64,000 bases of DNA from Companilactobacillus kedongensis (GCF_003946625.1 NZ_RHOR01000001.1:285002-349001); one strand, 5' to 3'. Shown: positions 34,815-42,468, numbered from the stretch's first letter. The notes: generated from the letters alone by a model not told the origin. A program made the numbers and translations.

Positions 34815-36725
34815 ATGTCAGATACTAATACAGCTATTGTTAAAGACGAACAAGCAAGAAATTTATTGAAGAAAATGCCACTTGCTGTTGAAATTGCTGA
34901 CGACGACGGGAATGTAATACATAAGTCAATAGGTAATCCTACAACAAACAGAATAAGATTATATTCGTCATGGTTAGGAAATGGTTCCGGTAGTTCAACA
35001 GGTGGAAACACAGGCGGAAACACTGGAACTGGTGGAGATGATGGTGGTGACACAGGTGGAACTACAACCAATCCCGGTCATGAAAGCATCGGTTTTGATA
35101 CTTATCCAGGTGATCTATATAAGGGTGAAGTTACTAAAAGATATAAGCTTTGGCAAGGACCCTCAGCCTTAAATTCGAATACGGTTGTCAATTTTAATCA
35201 AGATTTAGGTACTGATCTGGCGGTTACTGGTGATGGTCTACAAGCAGATATTAGTATGGTTGAAACACCATATTTTGCCGGTAAGGCTATGACATCAAGA
35301 ACTATTTCTATTGTTACTAACAATGGTGATAACTGGAAATATTTAACTAATATTCCACTTCCTATATCAATTAAGAAAGAAAATTTAGCTACAAAAAATA
35401 GTCTTTCAATTCCCTTATCCGTTAAAAACAATAAAATTATCTACGTCAGTGGAAAAAAGAGCCTGGCTGATTTTACGACATTAGACAAATATCCGGGAAC
35501 TATTAATGATTTTGAATTTCCATCTACTGAGCTATCTAGCAGCGGTACAATTGTGCCATCAAAGGTTGTTGATGATGGTTTTATGATTAGTCTGGCTAGA
35601 CAATGTACGGGTGTCTCTTTAGTAGTAACTAAAGATGGTAAAAATATTGCAAAGGGAGTTGCATCCAAGGTTATTGTACAAGGGTTGAAACCACTAAAAT
35701 CATACGTTACTGGGGAGTTTAAAGTTCATTTTGAAGATATTAGTGGTAATAAAGTATCTAATGACGTTGACGTTGCTTCATTTAGTACAGCAAATAACTA
35801 TTCTGATTCCGATTCTATTTACGATATTTCTAAAGCAACCTTTTCAGCAGTAAAGTCTTACTCTACGGGATTTTCTTTGGATGTAACGCTTACTGGTAAT
35901 TATACTGACGGAAGTATGATCGCAGTTTTTGATCCCGATGGTAATTTAGTTTCATACAACAATTATCAATATAATTATATTGAAGTTAGCAATTTGAAGC
36001 CAAGTTCAAAATATTCTGGTTATACAGTTGCTATTGTTAACGAACATTTAATTTCTGACACGGATGTTGTTAGCGTTCCGAAAGCAAACTTTCAGTATAA
36101 AGATGATGGAACTATGGATTTTAAACCGGTACAAGGAGTAGTTAAAGACAGTTCTGGAAATATTTTATCAACGTACGATATTGTTCTTAATTACATTAAC
36201 TCCTACACATCACAAAGTGCGGTAGATCAAATTTCTACTCAAAATATTTTATTTGAAGGAGCATCAACAACTGCGCAGTTAAGAGACGTAACTAAGAACT
36301 TTGATAATATTCAAGATGGATTAGTGATTAAATTCGTAGATGAGGTTGTATGGACTTATAACTCTTCAATATATAAGTTTCACTTAAGTGACTTTGGATT
36401 TTTAGGAAGTATTAAAATTCCCAAAAAAGAAATTTTTAGCGGTGTTACCAACATAGATATAAGTGGCGGATTTAGTGATGCTCTTGGTCATATGATTGGC
36501 GCTAAGTTAGTTCCACAATATAAAAATGGAGTTTGGAGTAAACCAGATGTAACTTCAGGTTCATTCCCACACAAAATTCAAAGCTGTGATGTTAAAATTT
36601 CTACGCAGGGTGGATCTGTTGACTTGAGTTCTACATTTAATATGATTGATCTAATGAATAGCGAAGTTGAAGGTACGTTCAGTATTCAAATAGCTTCGGT
36701 ATCAGCATATAAGGAGGGTGAATAA
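34815..36725 (+). CDS. probable receptor-binding / tail fibre protein
   Basis: 636 aa. Short N-terminal attachment domain (1-50), Gly/Thr/Ser-rich hinge (56-90), then a large all-beta region with fibronectin-like stretches (about 225-330 and 340-430: KPLKSYVTGEF, KPSSKYSGYTVAIV). No enzyme motif. The place at the end of the baseplate genes suits the host-recognition protein. Low similarity to anything I know is expected for this gene class. Confidence 0.6.
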   Translation: MSDTNTAIVKDEQARNLLKKMPLAVEIADDDGNVIHKSIGNPTTNRIRLYSSWLGNGSGSSTGGNTGGNTGTGGDDGGDTGGTTTNPGHESIGFDTYPGDLYKGEVTKRYKLWQGPSALNSNTVVNFNQDLGTDLAVTGDGLQADISMVETPYFAGKAMTSRTISIVTNNGDNWKYLTNIPLPISIKKENLATKNSLSIPLSVKNNKIIYVSGKKSLADFTTLDKYPGTINDFEFPSTELSSSGTIVPSKVVDDGFMISLARQCTGVSLVVTKDGKNIAKGVASKVIVQGLKPLKSYVTGEFKVHFEDISGNKVSNDVDVASFSTANNYSDSDSIYDISKATFSAVKSYSTGFSLDVTLTGNYTDGSMIAVFDPDGNLVSYNNYQYNYIEVSNLKPSSKYSGYTVAIVNEHLISDTDVVSVPKANFQYKDDGTMDFKPVQGVVKDSSGNILSTYDIVLNYINSYTSQSAVDQISTQNILFEGASTTAQLRDVTKNFDNIQDGLVIKFVDEVVWTYNSSIYKFHLSDFGFLGSIKIPKKEIFSGVTNIDISGGFSDALGHMIGAKLVPQYKNGVWSKPDVTSGSFPHKIQSCDVKISTQGGSVDLSSTFNMIDLMNSEVEGTFSIQIASVSAYKEGE

Positions 36726-37201
36726 TGGTTAAATTAGCTTTTAAACAAGATAGTGATGGCAATATTACTGATGTTGCTGAATATCCATCATCGTTGTATC
36801 AAAACAAATCAAAAGGTTGGATCGTCGTAGAAGATGAACCAGCCTTTTCTATTGACGAAAAATTTCTGTGGACAATTCGCCCATCTGATAATGTACTGGT
36901 TCACAAATCAACTAATATGACACCAGGCGAAGAACACAACGATGTATTAACTAAGTTAACTCTTCAAAATTTGCAACTAACTAAAATTATCGAAGATTTG
37001 AAGACAGCTTTAACAACAAGTACCAAGCAGAATTTGAGCTTGATGGCTGATAACGCTGATCAAAAGAATACTAGTGATGAACTTCAATCAGCTGTTACAC
37101 AATTGACTAAAGAAGTCATTGGAATTAAGGCGGCACAAGAACCAGATACGACAAGTGCTGATACAGATACATCAACTACAACAGATAACGGAGGAAAATA
37201 A
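36725..37201 (+). CDS. tail protein with C-terminal coiled coil
   Basis: 158 aa. Beta N-terminus (MVKLAFKQDSDGNITDVAEYP), helical coiled coil 70-140 and Thr/Asp-rich end. Start overlaps the previous stop. It is the small protein commonly found before XkdX; function unknown. Confidence 0.6.
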   Translation: MVKLAFKQDSDGNITDVAEYPSSLYQNKSKGWIVVEDEPAFSIDEKFLWTIRPSDNVLVHKSTNMTPGEEHNDVLTKLTLQNLQLTKIIEDLKTALTTSTKQNLSLMADNADQKNTSDELQSAVTQLTKEVIGIKAAQEPDTTSADTDTSTTTDNGGK

Positions 37202-37202
37202 T

Positions 37203-37340
37203 ATGATTAGCTTATTAAAAATGGAATTCGGATGGGGAACACTAAAGAAGGAAGATATTATCGGATATGTACCTTCAATTATTTCAAAAGATGATTTCAA
37301 AAATATCACCGGTGATGAATATACAGAGGACGCAGGCTAG
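37203..37340 (+). CDS. XkdX-family protein
   Basis: 45 aa from ATG 37203 (ACGGAGGA upstream). The end DDFKNITGDEYTED is the XkdX signature (usually ...EYKEITGEDY...). Tiny XkdX proteins sit between baseplate and holin genes in many phages of Firmicutes; role unknown. Confidence 0.8.
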   Translation: MISLLKMEFGWGTLKKEDIIGYVPSIISKDDFKNITGDEYTEDAG

Positions 37341-37360
37341 TCGAAAGACTAGCTATTTTA
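37336..37360 (+). terminator. possible terminator after XkdX
   Basis: GCTAGTC-GAAA-GACTAGC: a perfect 7-bp stem with a GNRA loop, followed only by TATTTTA. It is probably weak or an RNA processing hairpin. Confidence 0.45.
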
Positions 37361-37380
37361 ATATAAAGAGGGTGATCTAA

Positions 37381-37803
37381 GTGGATAATCCAAAGAGGTC
37401 CACTTGCTGGCTCTATTTCAGGCTCAATCGAGCTTGGTTTATTAATGGACTTGAAACGTTAGCACTAGGAATAACTATGATCCTATCTAATAACTTTATT
37501 GATCGTCCACCGGATTTTGTAATGCATATTGATGAACCAATGTTTTCGATTCCGGTTGTAACTGTGGGGTTGTATGTAATTATTTCTTCCTTCCATTATT
37601 TACGAGGACTTAATCAAAAGTTAGTTACATTTCTACCACTTTTCATTTGGACGTTCTATTTTTTAATGTTTCTATTCCATGACATAGCTATGATGCAAGT
37701 TATTGGAATCGTTCATTTTAGTCCTAATTTCACTACCATGATTTCATTCATTATCATTATTAAGATTCTTTTAGAAGCATTTTGGAGCAATCCAGATTGG
37801 TAG
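37381..37803 (+). CDS. phage membrane protein of the lysis module
   Basis: 140 aa from GTG 37381 (AGAGGGTGATC upstream). Four predicted transmembrane segments (about 20-38, 55-78, 82-105, 112-132). It stands where lactobacillus phages carry an accessory holin-like protein. Family not recognised. Confidence 0.6.
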   Translation: MDNPKRSTCWLYFRLNRAWFINGLETLALGITMILSNNFIDRPPDFVMHIDEPMFSIPVVTVGLYVIISSFHYLRGLNQKLVTFLPLFIWTFYFLMFLFHDIAMMQVIGIVHFSPNFTTMISFIIIIKILLEAFWSNPDW

Positions 37804-38108
37804 ATAATTTTAAATTTATCGTGTCGGCGTTAGGTGGTGCGTTTGTAACTGGCGTTTTTGGATTATTGCTTCAAAAATTAAGAAATGATGGTAGTAACGA
37901 AAGTGTGTATGCAGATCATTACATTGAAAACGTAGACAAGATTAATGCCTTGGTTGATGAACGTTCCGAGTTAAAAAGTAAGAATTCGCAACTTGAATCA
38001 GAGTTAAAAAAGGTCAAGGACGATTTGAATACACAAAAGAAAGTAACCGACCAATTAACTACACAGATTGGTGAATTAAAAAGAAAAATAGATAAGGAGG
38101 TCATTTAA
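37797..38108 (+). CDS. small membrane-anchored coiled-coil protein
   Basis: 103 aa. I chose TTG 37797 because GGAG lies 9 bases upstream; TTG 37782 overlaps that site. One N-terminal transmembrane segment (residues 5-25, with a Gly-rich FIVSALGGAFVTGVFGLLL) is followed by a long coiled coil (45-100). It overlaps both neighbours in the lysis module and could be a pinholin-like or holin-modulating protein. Confidence 0.55.
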   Translation: MVDNFKFIVSALGGAFVTGVFGLLLQKLRNDGSNESVYADHYIENVDKINALVDERSELKSKNSQLESELKKVKDDLNTQKKVTDQLTTQIGELKRKIDKEVI

Positions 38109-38479
38109 TGGATATAATCCAAAATTTAAATTTGATTGATGCTAGTCAATTATTGTTGATTGCAGTATGTTGCTATATTGCAACGGGATACGCAAAGACT
38201 ACTAGAATTAAAAACACCTACATGCCATTCATATCAATGGTTGTAGGTGTTTTAGTTGGTCTAATAGTTGCCAAGGCATTTGGAGATACTAACTTTATCA
38301 AAGCTGGTATAGCTGGTTTCCTTGTTGGTGGCTGGACTGCTGGTCTATTCACTGGTATTAAGGGTGCATTAGGTGGCTACGAGTTGGAGAGTAGCTCCAC
38401 AAAGGTTGACGAAGCTCCACAATTGAACGAGGTCACAGCTCCAAAATATGATACTAGCGTCAATACGAGGAGGAACTAA
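38108..38479 (+). CDS. phage holin
   Basis: 123 aa with three hydrophobic segments (about 14-30, 40-58, 66-90) rich in Gly/Ala (FISMVVGVLVGLIVAKAFG, AGIAGFLVGGWTAGLF), matching the Phage_holin_5_2-type pattern. The polar C-terminus faces the cytosol. It releases the lysin that follows. The stop is one base before the lysin start. Confidence 0.82.
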   Translation: MDIIQNLNLIDASQLLLIAVCCYIATGYAKTTRIKNTYMPFISMVVGVLVGLIVAKAFGDTNFIKAGIAGFLVGGWTAGLFTGIKGALGGYELESSSTKVDEAPQLNEVTAPKYDTSVNTRRN

Positions 38480-38480
38480 C

Positions 38481-39503
38481 ATGACTGATTATTTTGCAGA
38501 TATTTCTAGTTATCAACGTTCAGATTTACAATTTTTTCAAAACTTTGTAAGTCATGGAGTAGGTAGTGTTTTCATTAAAACTACGCAAGGTAGTGCAGAC
38601 GGATCTAACTATTTGAATCCAAAAGCCAGAACTCAAGCTAAAAATGCTTTAGCAGCAGGTATGAATGTAGGCTTCTATCATTATTTCAAAGCATCAAGTG
38701 TTGCAGATGCTATTAATGAAGCAAAATTTTTTGAACAATCAGTTGTTAATCTTGGCTTTGAAAAAGATACGCCACTATGTGTTGATGTCGAAGATCCATC
38801 ACTTAATACGTCGGCAGTAGCAAGCTATGTTGATGCTTTCATTAATTATCTTAAAACACAAAGCTATACAAACGTATTCCAATACAGCATGGCAAGCTGG
38901 TTCAACGAAGGTATCTTAAATGCTAATAAATATCCGACTTGGGTAGCTAATTATGGATCATCTGATTGTGGTACTAGAGGTAACATTGTCGCTTGGCAGT
39001 ACACATCAAGCTGGGGCGGTGGTTCTCAAGACATGAGCTACGACTGGGGTATCTTTGATAAGCAACCAGTCAAAACTGAAGCAACCACACAACCTAAGGT
39101 TGAACCCGAAAAGCCTAAAGTAGAAAATGTTATCAAGCTGACGGAGCAAACACAACCAGTGGATAGATTAGGTATTGAGCGACCTGAAACGTATGAGGCA
39201 AGTTCAACTTGGAAGAGTTCAGATATTGTTATGATCAATAATGAACCACATTACCAAATCGCTACCGATATCTTTGTTCCCATTTCAAAAACGACTTTTA
39301 AGGATTTTATTATCGTTAAATATACGGACGATTCACCTGCACCTGTCTTTGATTCAAAAGGAAACAGGGCGCAGAATGCGTCTGTCAGCACTGGGAAAGC
39401 ATTTAAAACCGATGGAGTTCGAATCATTAATGGAATTCCAATGGCAAAAATTGCTACTGATCAATTTATTCCGTTTGAGTACACTTCTGGCTCAAGATTT
39501 TAA
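38481..39503 (+). CDS. endolysin: GH25 lysozyme with C-terminal wall-binding repeats
   Basis: 340 aa from ATG 38481 (GAGGAGGAAC upstream). The GH25 muramidase domain spans 1-190 with acidic residues in ADISSYQ and VDVEDP. Residues 195-340 hold a Pro/Lys/Glu linker and two related modules (TYEASSTWKSSDIVMINNEP and DGVRIINGIPMAKIATDQFIP), SLAP/SH3-like wall-binding units. It cleaves N-acetylmuramic acid bonds for host lysis. Confidence 0.93.
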   Translation: MTDYFADISSYQRSDLQFFQNFVSHGVGSVFIKTTQGSADGSNYLNPKARTQAKNALAAGMNVGFYHYFKASSVADAINEAKFFEQSVVNLGFEKDTPLCVDVEDPSLNTSAVASYVDAFINYLKTQSYTNVFQYSMASWFNEGILNANKYPTWVANYGSSDCGTRGNIVAWQYTSSWGGGSQDMSYDWGIFDKQPVKTEATTQPKVEPEKPKVENVIKLTEQTQPVDRLGIERPETYEASSTWKSSDIVMINNEPHYQIATDIFVPISKTTFKDFIIVKYTDDSPAPVFDSKGNRAQNASVSTGKAFKTDGVRIINGIPMAKIATDQFIPFEYTSGSRF

Positions 39504-39613
39504 TAGTAAAGACTAGACAAATTAAATAATATGCGTTATCTTAAGGTTGCTCATTGACGTGGACAACGCTATAAATTACCTCGATTTTGAATTAGCTTTG
39601 ATAGTGTTAGAAG

Positions 39614-39651
39614 AGCCCATCATCTAAATTAATAGATGGTGGGCTTTTTTG
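39614..39651 (+). terminator. late operon terminator
   Basis: AGCCCATCATCT pairs with AGATGGTGGGCT, followed by T6. Related but weaker hairpins recur at 40505 and 41559, bracketing the cargo genes. Confidence 0.88.
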
Positions 39652-39666
39652 TGATATATTTACTTT

Positions 39667-40368
39667 ATGAAGGAATATAAAATAAAGTATAGAAAAAGTA
39701 CCTATCAAGGTGTAATATATTGGACTTATAGAAGTGACGAAGAATTTAAAAACTTGTTACGAATAATGCACAGGCAATTAATGGAAAAATTTCGTATACC
39801 AAAAGGAGCATCTTTAAGTGTCTTTTCAAAGCAAGTTGATGTGAGTCATGGTAAAATAATTGCAGAACTAGATGGCATGAAGTTTAAACAATATTTGGTA
39901 GTAGGCGTAAGTACGATATATTTAAATATTAACGATTTTATTAAATTCAATTCGGATTCCCAAAAAATTTTTAAAGAAAGTGGAGTTTATGGCAAATATG
40001 GCGTAACTGATATTGGAACACTACAATATACGGTGGACAATGTTAAAAATTCTATTTCCTTTGGGAAAGATATTTGTCCAACAATTATAAGCAAGGCCTC
40101 TAAATATTGGTATAGAACAGCGTATTATCAAGCATTTTCTAATGGAAATAAACGTACAGGTCTTCTTGCAGCGATGGTTTTCTTGTATTTAAACTTTTAT
40201 ATATTTGATAGTAGAGATGTTGATATAGAATCAGATTTATATAAAAAAGTCTCCATGAATATTGCTAATAAAAAAATGTCAGAGTATGATGTTTATGCTT
40301 TTATTTGGAATAATGTAAAGTATGATATTGACAGATCTACTGAAAACTTCATTATGAGAGGTAAATAA
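39667..40368 (+). CDS. Fic/Doc-family protein with substituted catalytic histidine
   Basis: 233 aa from ATG 39667, no strong ribosome-binding site. The C-terminal half reads as Doc: GVTDIGTLQYTVDNVKNSISF, then the Fic loop QAFSNGNKR (155-163) and NFYIFDSRDVDIE. The canonical motif starts with His; here Q155 takes its place, while N159, G160, N161, K162 and R163 are kept. Residues 1-90 are an added domain. Doc proteins modify EF-Tu or related targets. Loss of His suggests an inactive or altered enzyme. It lies between terminators beyond the lysin, in the usual cargo position. Confidence 0.75.
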   Translation: MKEYKIKYRKSTYQGVIYWTYRSDEEFKNLLRIMHRQLMEKFRIPKGASLSVFSKQVDVSHGKIIAELDGMKFKQYLVVGVSTIYLNINDFIKFNSDSQKIFKESGVYGKYGVTDIGTLQYTVDNVKNSISFGKDICPTIISKASKYWYRTAYYQAFSNGNKRTGLLAAMVFLYLNFYIFDSRDVDIESDLYKKVSMNIANKKMSEYDVYAFIWNNVKYDIDRSTENFIMRGK

Positions 40369-40369
40369 A

Positions 40370-40498
40370 ATGAAAAACTTAAAAGAAACAAATATTTATA
40401 CAGATGAAACTATAAAAAAGACTAAAGAAGAGGCTTTGAACAATATTTTGAGTCAGCCTAGTATAATTGAGGCTTTGAGAAAATTGTCAACAGAATAG
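40370..40498 (+). CDS. 42-aa partner of the Fic/Doc-like gene
   Basis: ATG 40370 begins one base after the upstream stop. The product is short, charged and helical (MKNLKETNIYTDETIKKTKE...ALRKLSTE). The coupling suggests it acts with the Fic/Doc-like protein, possibly as antitoxin, although Phd-type antitoxins normally lie upstream. It lacks the [ST]xxxE[GN] inhibitory motif of Fic antitoxins. A terminator-like hairpin follows. Confidence 0.5.
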   Translation: MKNLKETNIYTDETIKKTKEEALNNILSQPSIIEALRKLSTE

Positions 40499-40504
40499 TA
40501 AAGT

Positions 40505-40540
40505 ACCCATCATCTATTAATTTAGGTGTGAGCTTTTTTT
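40505..40540 (+). terminator. terminator-like repeat
   Basis: CCCATCATCTATTAATTTAG... ending in GCTTTTTTT. It is a degenerate version of the 39614 hairpin, with a weaker right arm. Confidence 0.55.
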
Positions 40541-40608
40541 GTGTATAATTTGCAAAAATAGTCTCAATATATTAGCATCTAATTATAAATATAAAAAGGA
40601 GTGATTTT

Positions 40609-40854
40609 ATGCATTGGTTATGGGTTCTAATAGTAGGTGCAGTTATTGGTGCAATCGCTGGTGCAGTTACCAATAGAGGAGAATCTATGGGGTGGATTGC
40701 TAACATAATAGCTGGTATTGTGGGATCCTTCATTGGTGAAGGAATATTAGGATCATGGGGTCCGCAACTTGCAGGAATGGCAATCGTTCCATCGTTGATT
40801 GGAGCAATCATTCTTGTATTGATTGTATCCTTCGTAGTAAGAAAAAAAGCTTGA
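40609..40854 (+). CDS. GlsB/YeaQ/YmgE-family stress membrane protein
   Basis: 81 aa, three transmembrane segments, Gly-rich (LIVGAVIGAIAGAV, NIIAGIVGSFIGEGILG), the Transgly_assoc signature. ATG 40609 behind AAAAAGGAGTG. Family members respond to acid, osmotic or envelope stress. First gene of a three-gene stress cassette in the prophage cargo region. Confidence 0.85.
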   Translation: MHWLWVLIVGAVIGAIAGAVTNRGESMGWIANIIAGIVGSFIGEGILGSWGPQLAGMAIVPSLIGAIILVLIVSFVVRKKA

Positions 40855-40867
40855 GGAGGATCACATC

Positions 40868-41005
40868 ATGGGTATATTAAAGAATGTTTTTGCTTTTATG
40901 GCTGTTAGTACATTGATCGTTGGAGGTGTACTTATAGGAGGAACTATTGTTGCTGCTAAAGGTATTGATAAAGCTGGCGATGAATTGCAAAAAAAGGTTC
41001 ATTAA
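40868..41005 (+). CDS. small membrane protein of the stress cassette (45 aa)
   Basis: ATG 40868 with GAGGAGGATC upstream, 13 bases after the GlsB-like stop. One transmembrane helix (residues 8-30: FMAVSTLIVGGVLIGGTIVAA) and a charged C-terminus. It resembles short YtxH/DUF-type stress proteins in build, but no family is certain. Confidence 0.6.
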   Translation: MGILKNVFAFMAVSTLIVGGVLIGGTIVAAKGIDKAGDELQKKVH

Positions 41006-41031
41006 GAATATATTCAAAAGGAGATGTTAAT

Positions 41032-41217
41032 ATGAGTACTGATAGCAAAAAAGATATGATTAAAGGAAAAACTAATGAGACAGTTGGAAAAGCAACTGAC
41101 GATGATAAGAAAGAGCTAAAAGGTAAGATTCAAGAAAAGGTTGGACAAGCCAAAGAAAAAGCCGACAATATTGTTGATAAGGTTGCTGAAAAAATTAACA
41201 AGAAGTCTGAAAAGTAA
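41032..41217 (+). CDS. CsbD-family stress protein
   Basis: 61 aa, hydrophilic, Lys/Asp/Glu-rich. It has the CsbD pattern: DMIKGKTNETVGKATDDDKKE then LKGKIQEKVGQAKEKAD. ATG 41032 behind AAGGAGATG. Members are general-stress proteins in Bacillus and lactobacilli. The last gene of the cassette, with its own terminator. Confidence 0.88.
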   Translation: MSTDSKKDMIKGKTNETVGKATDDDKKELKGKIQEKVGQAKEKADNIVDKVAEKINKKSEK

Positions 41218-41226
41218 TATTGAATT

Positions 41227-41260
41227 AACCATACCTATTAAATTAGGTTTGGTTTTTTTA
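41227..41260 (+). terminator. terminator of the stress cassette
   Basis: AACCATACCTA pairs with TTAGGTTTGGTT (a few G-T pairs), then T6. Confidence 0.78.
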
Positions 41261-41298
41261 TTGGATATAAATTAAAGTATGTGTTATTGTGTAAACAC

Positions 41299-41540
41299 AA
41301 AAAAAGCAGATGCGGGGGCTCAATCCCACATCTGCCGCACTGCTGACTAATGAATAAAAATTGCGATTAATAACTCGGCAATGATAGCTATGCCAAATGT
41401 GAACAACTCGAATCAATGTGTAACAAAAAATTGTATTAAGCTTTGAATGTTTCGTATCTCTTGACTACAACGCTCAGTAGTCTTGCCGTTCTAGTAGAAG
41501 CCTAGCTTGTCATTTGCCTTTGTCAAGTAGGGCTTTTTTT
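41299..41540. ncRNA. convergent RNA pair, candidate type I toxin-antitoxin locus
   Basis: No long reading frame. A minus-strand terminator (stem 41306-41335, GCAGATG with CATCTGC, then T7 on the minus strand) and a plus-strand terminator (stem from 41498 to 41534, AAGCC with GGCTT, then T7) face each other, so two transcripts would overlap by up to about 200 nt. The minus strand holds a short hydrophobic frame (41347-41406). This layout matches type I toxin mRNA plus antisense RNA in Firmicutes. No promoters were fixed. Confidence 0.42.
41347..41406 (-). CDS. candidate hydrophobic toxin peptide (about 19 aa)
   Basis: Possible TTG start at 41406. The peptide FTFGIAIIAELLIAIFIH is one membrane helix, similar in character to holin-like (Hol_Tox) type I toxins. 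It is shorter than usual, has no clear Shine-Dalgarno, and a stop codon lies a few codons upstream. It may be a remnant. Confidence 0.25.
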   Translation of the reverse strand: MFTFGIAIIAELLIAIFIH

Positions 41541-41558
41541 ATTTGCAAAATTATAACA

Positions 41559-41596
41559 ACTCACATCTATTAATTTAGGTGGTGGGCTTTTTTTAT
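41559..41596 (+). terminator. terminator-like repeat, third copy
   Basis: ACTCACATCTATTAATTTAGG then TGGTGGGC and T7: the third relative of the 39614 hairpin. The right arm is kept better than the left. Confidence 0.5.
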
Positions 41597-41715
41597 TTAT
41601 TTAAAAAACTTAATTTTAAAGATATAGCTGTGATATAATTTGAGCTGTTGAAAGACTATCAATTCTAAATGTTTTCACCATATAATGGGTAGAAAAACAT
41701 AATAAAAAGTAAGAC

Positions 41716-41735
41716 TTTGCGCATATTTTGCGCAT
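41716..41735. repeat. integrase arm-type sites, right end
   Basis: Two direct copies of (T)TTTGCGCAT (41716-41724 and 41726-41735), sharing TTTGCGCA with the left-end sites. They lie 34 bases inside attR. Confidence 0.68.
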
Positions 41736-41768
41736 ATTTCAAATGGGGATTGATATATAGGCTTTTTA

Positions 41769-41786
41769 AAATCCTGTACTCTCCTT
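41769..41786 (+). other. attR: prophage attachment core
   Basis: Exact 18-bp copy of the tRNA-Ser 3' segment found at 3817-3834. No tRNA surrounds it here, so this is the displaced bacterial end. It marks the right boundary of the prophage. Confidence 0.93.
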
Positions 41787-41796
41787 AAAAATTATA

Positions 41797-41838
41797 AAAG
41801 TGATAAAACTATTAATTGAGTTTTATCACTTTTTATTT
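41797..41838 (+). terminator. original tRNA-Ser terminator, displaced by the prophage
   Basis: A perfect 14-bp stem (AAAGTGATAAAACT with AGTTTTATCACTTT), 8-nt loop and a T-rich tail, 11 bases after attR. This is where the host tRNA terminator would be before integration. Confidence 0.82.
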
Positions 41839-41862
41839 ACCCAAATAGGAGGAAATCAAACC

Positions 41863-42468
41863 ATCAAAATTCAACGACTTAAAAAGCAAGATCTATCCAA
41901 ATTAGCCAATTTTTCAGCAATAGGGATGAACTTTAACCGCTACACGGATTCAAAAACAGCTGAAAAATTATACGCTGAATATTTTGTCCGTGATGCATGG
42001 ATCAATTCAACCGTTGCGCTTGCGGCATACGAAGATGATCAGCTGTGTGGCGCCATAATGACGAGATTCAAAAATGAAGTTCTTCTTGGTCAAAGTATTC
42101 TGGATAAAATTTATGTTGATTCATTCCAACAGATAATAGGGATGGTATTTGATCGAAACTCTTATACGTATGAGCAGGTCAATCAGGCAATGTTAGAAGA
42201 TCTGCAATCAAAAATTAGTCTTGATGGTGAAATTACACTCTTCGCGGTTGATCCCGCTAGAAAAGATCAAGGAATTGGGAGTAAACTTTTGAAGTCCTTG
42301 GAACAACAATTTCCAGAAAAACAAGTATACTTATTTACTGACAGCAATTGTTCTTATCAATTCTATCAACATCGGAACTTTGAACAGTTTGACGCTAGAA
42401 GAATGTTGGAACCGGGAAGAAAGTCTAATGAAAAAATGACTTGTTTTCTATTTAATAAAAAATTGTAG
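41863..42468 (+). CDS. GNAT-family acetyltransferase with no canonical start codon
   Basis: Acetyl-CoA-dependent N-acetyltransferase. The acetyl-CoA loop motif DQGIGSKLL lies at about residues 130-140 and the C-terminal FYQHRNFEQF stretch is typical of GNAT. The homology-like reading starts at TIKIQRLKKQDL. AGGAGG at 41847-41852 is perfectly placed, but the codon at the expected spacing (41863) is ATC. The next ATG is 41926, which would remove the first beta strand. The GTG at 41800 lies in the terminator stem. The start is unresolved: a rare start codon or a damaged gene. Confidence 0.7.
   Translation: MKIQRLKKQDLSKLANFSAIGMNFNRYTDSKTAEKLYAEYFVRDAWINSTVALAAYEDDQLCGAIMTRFKNEVLLGQSILDKIYVDSFQQIIGMVFDRNSYTYEQVNQAMLEDLQSKISLDGEITLFAVDPARKDQGIGSKLLKSLEQQFPEKQVYLFTDSNCSYQFYQHRNFEQFDARRMLEPGRKSNEKMTCFLFNKKL

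Noticed and set aside
39241..39516. 91-codon plus-strand frame inside the lysin gene
   Set aside because: Out-of-frame shadow of the lysin C-terminus.
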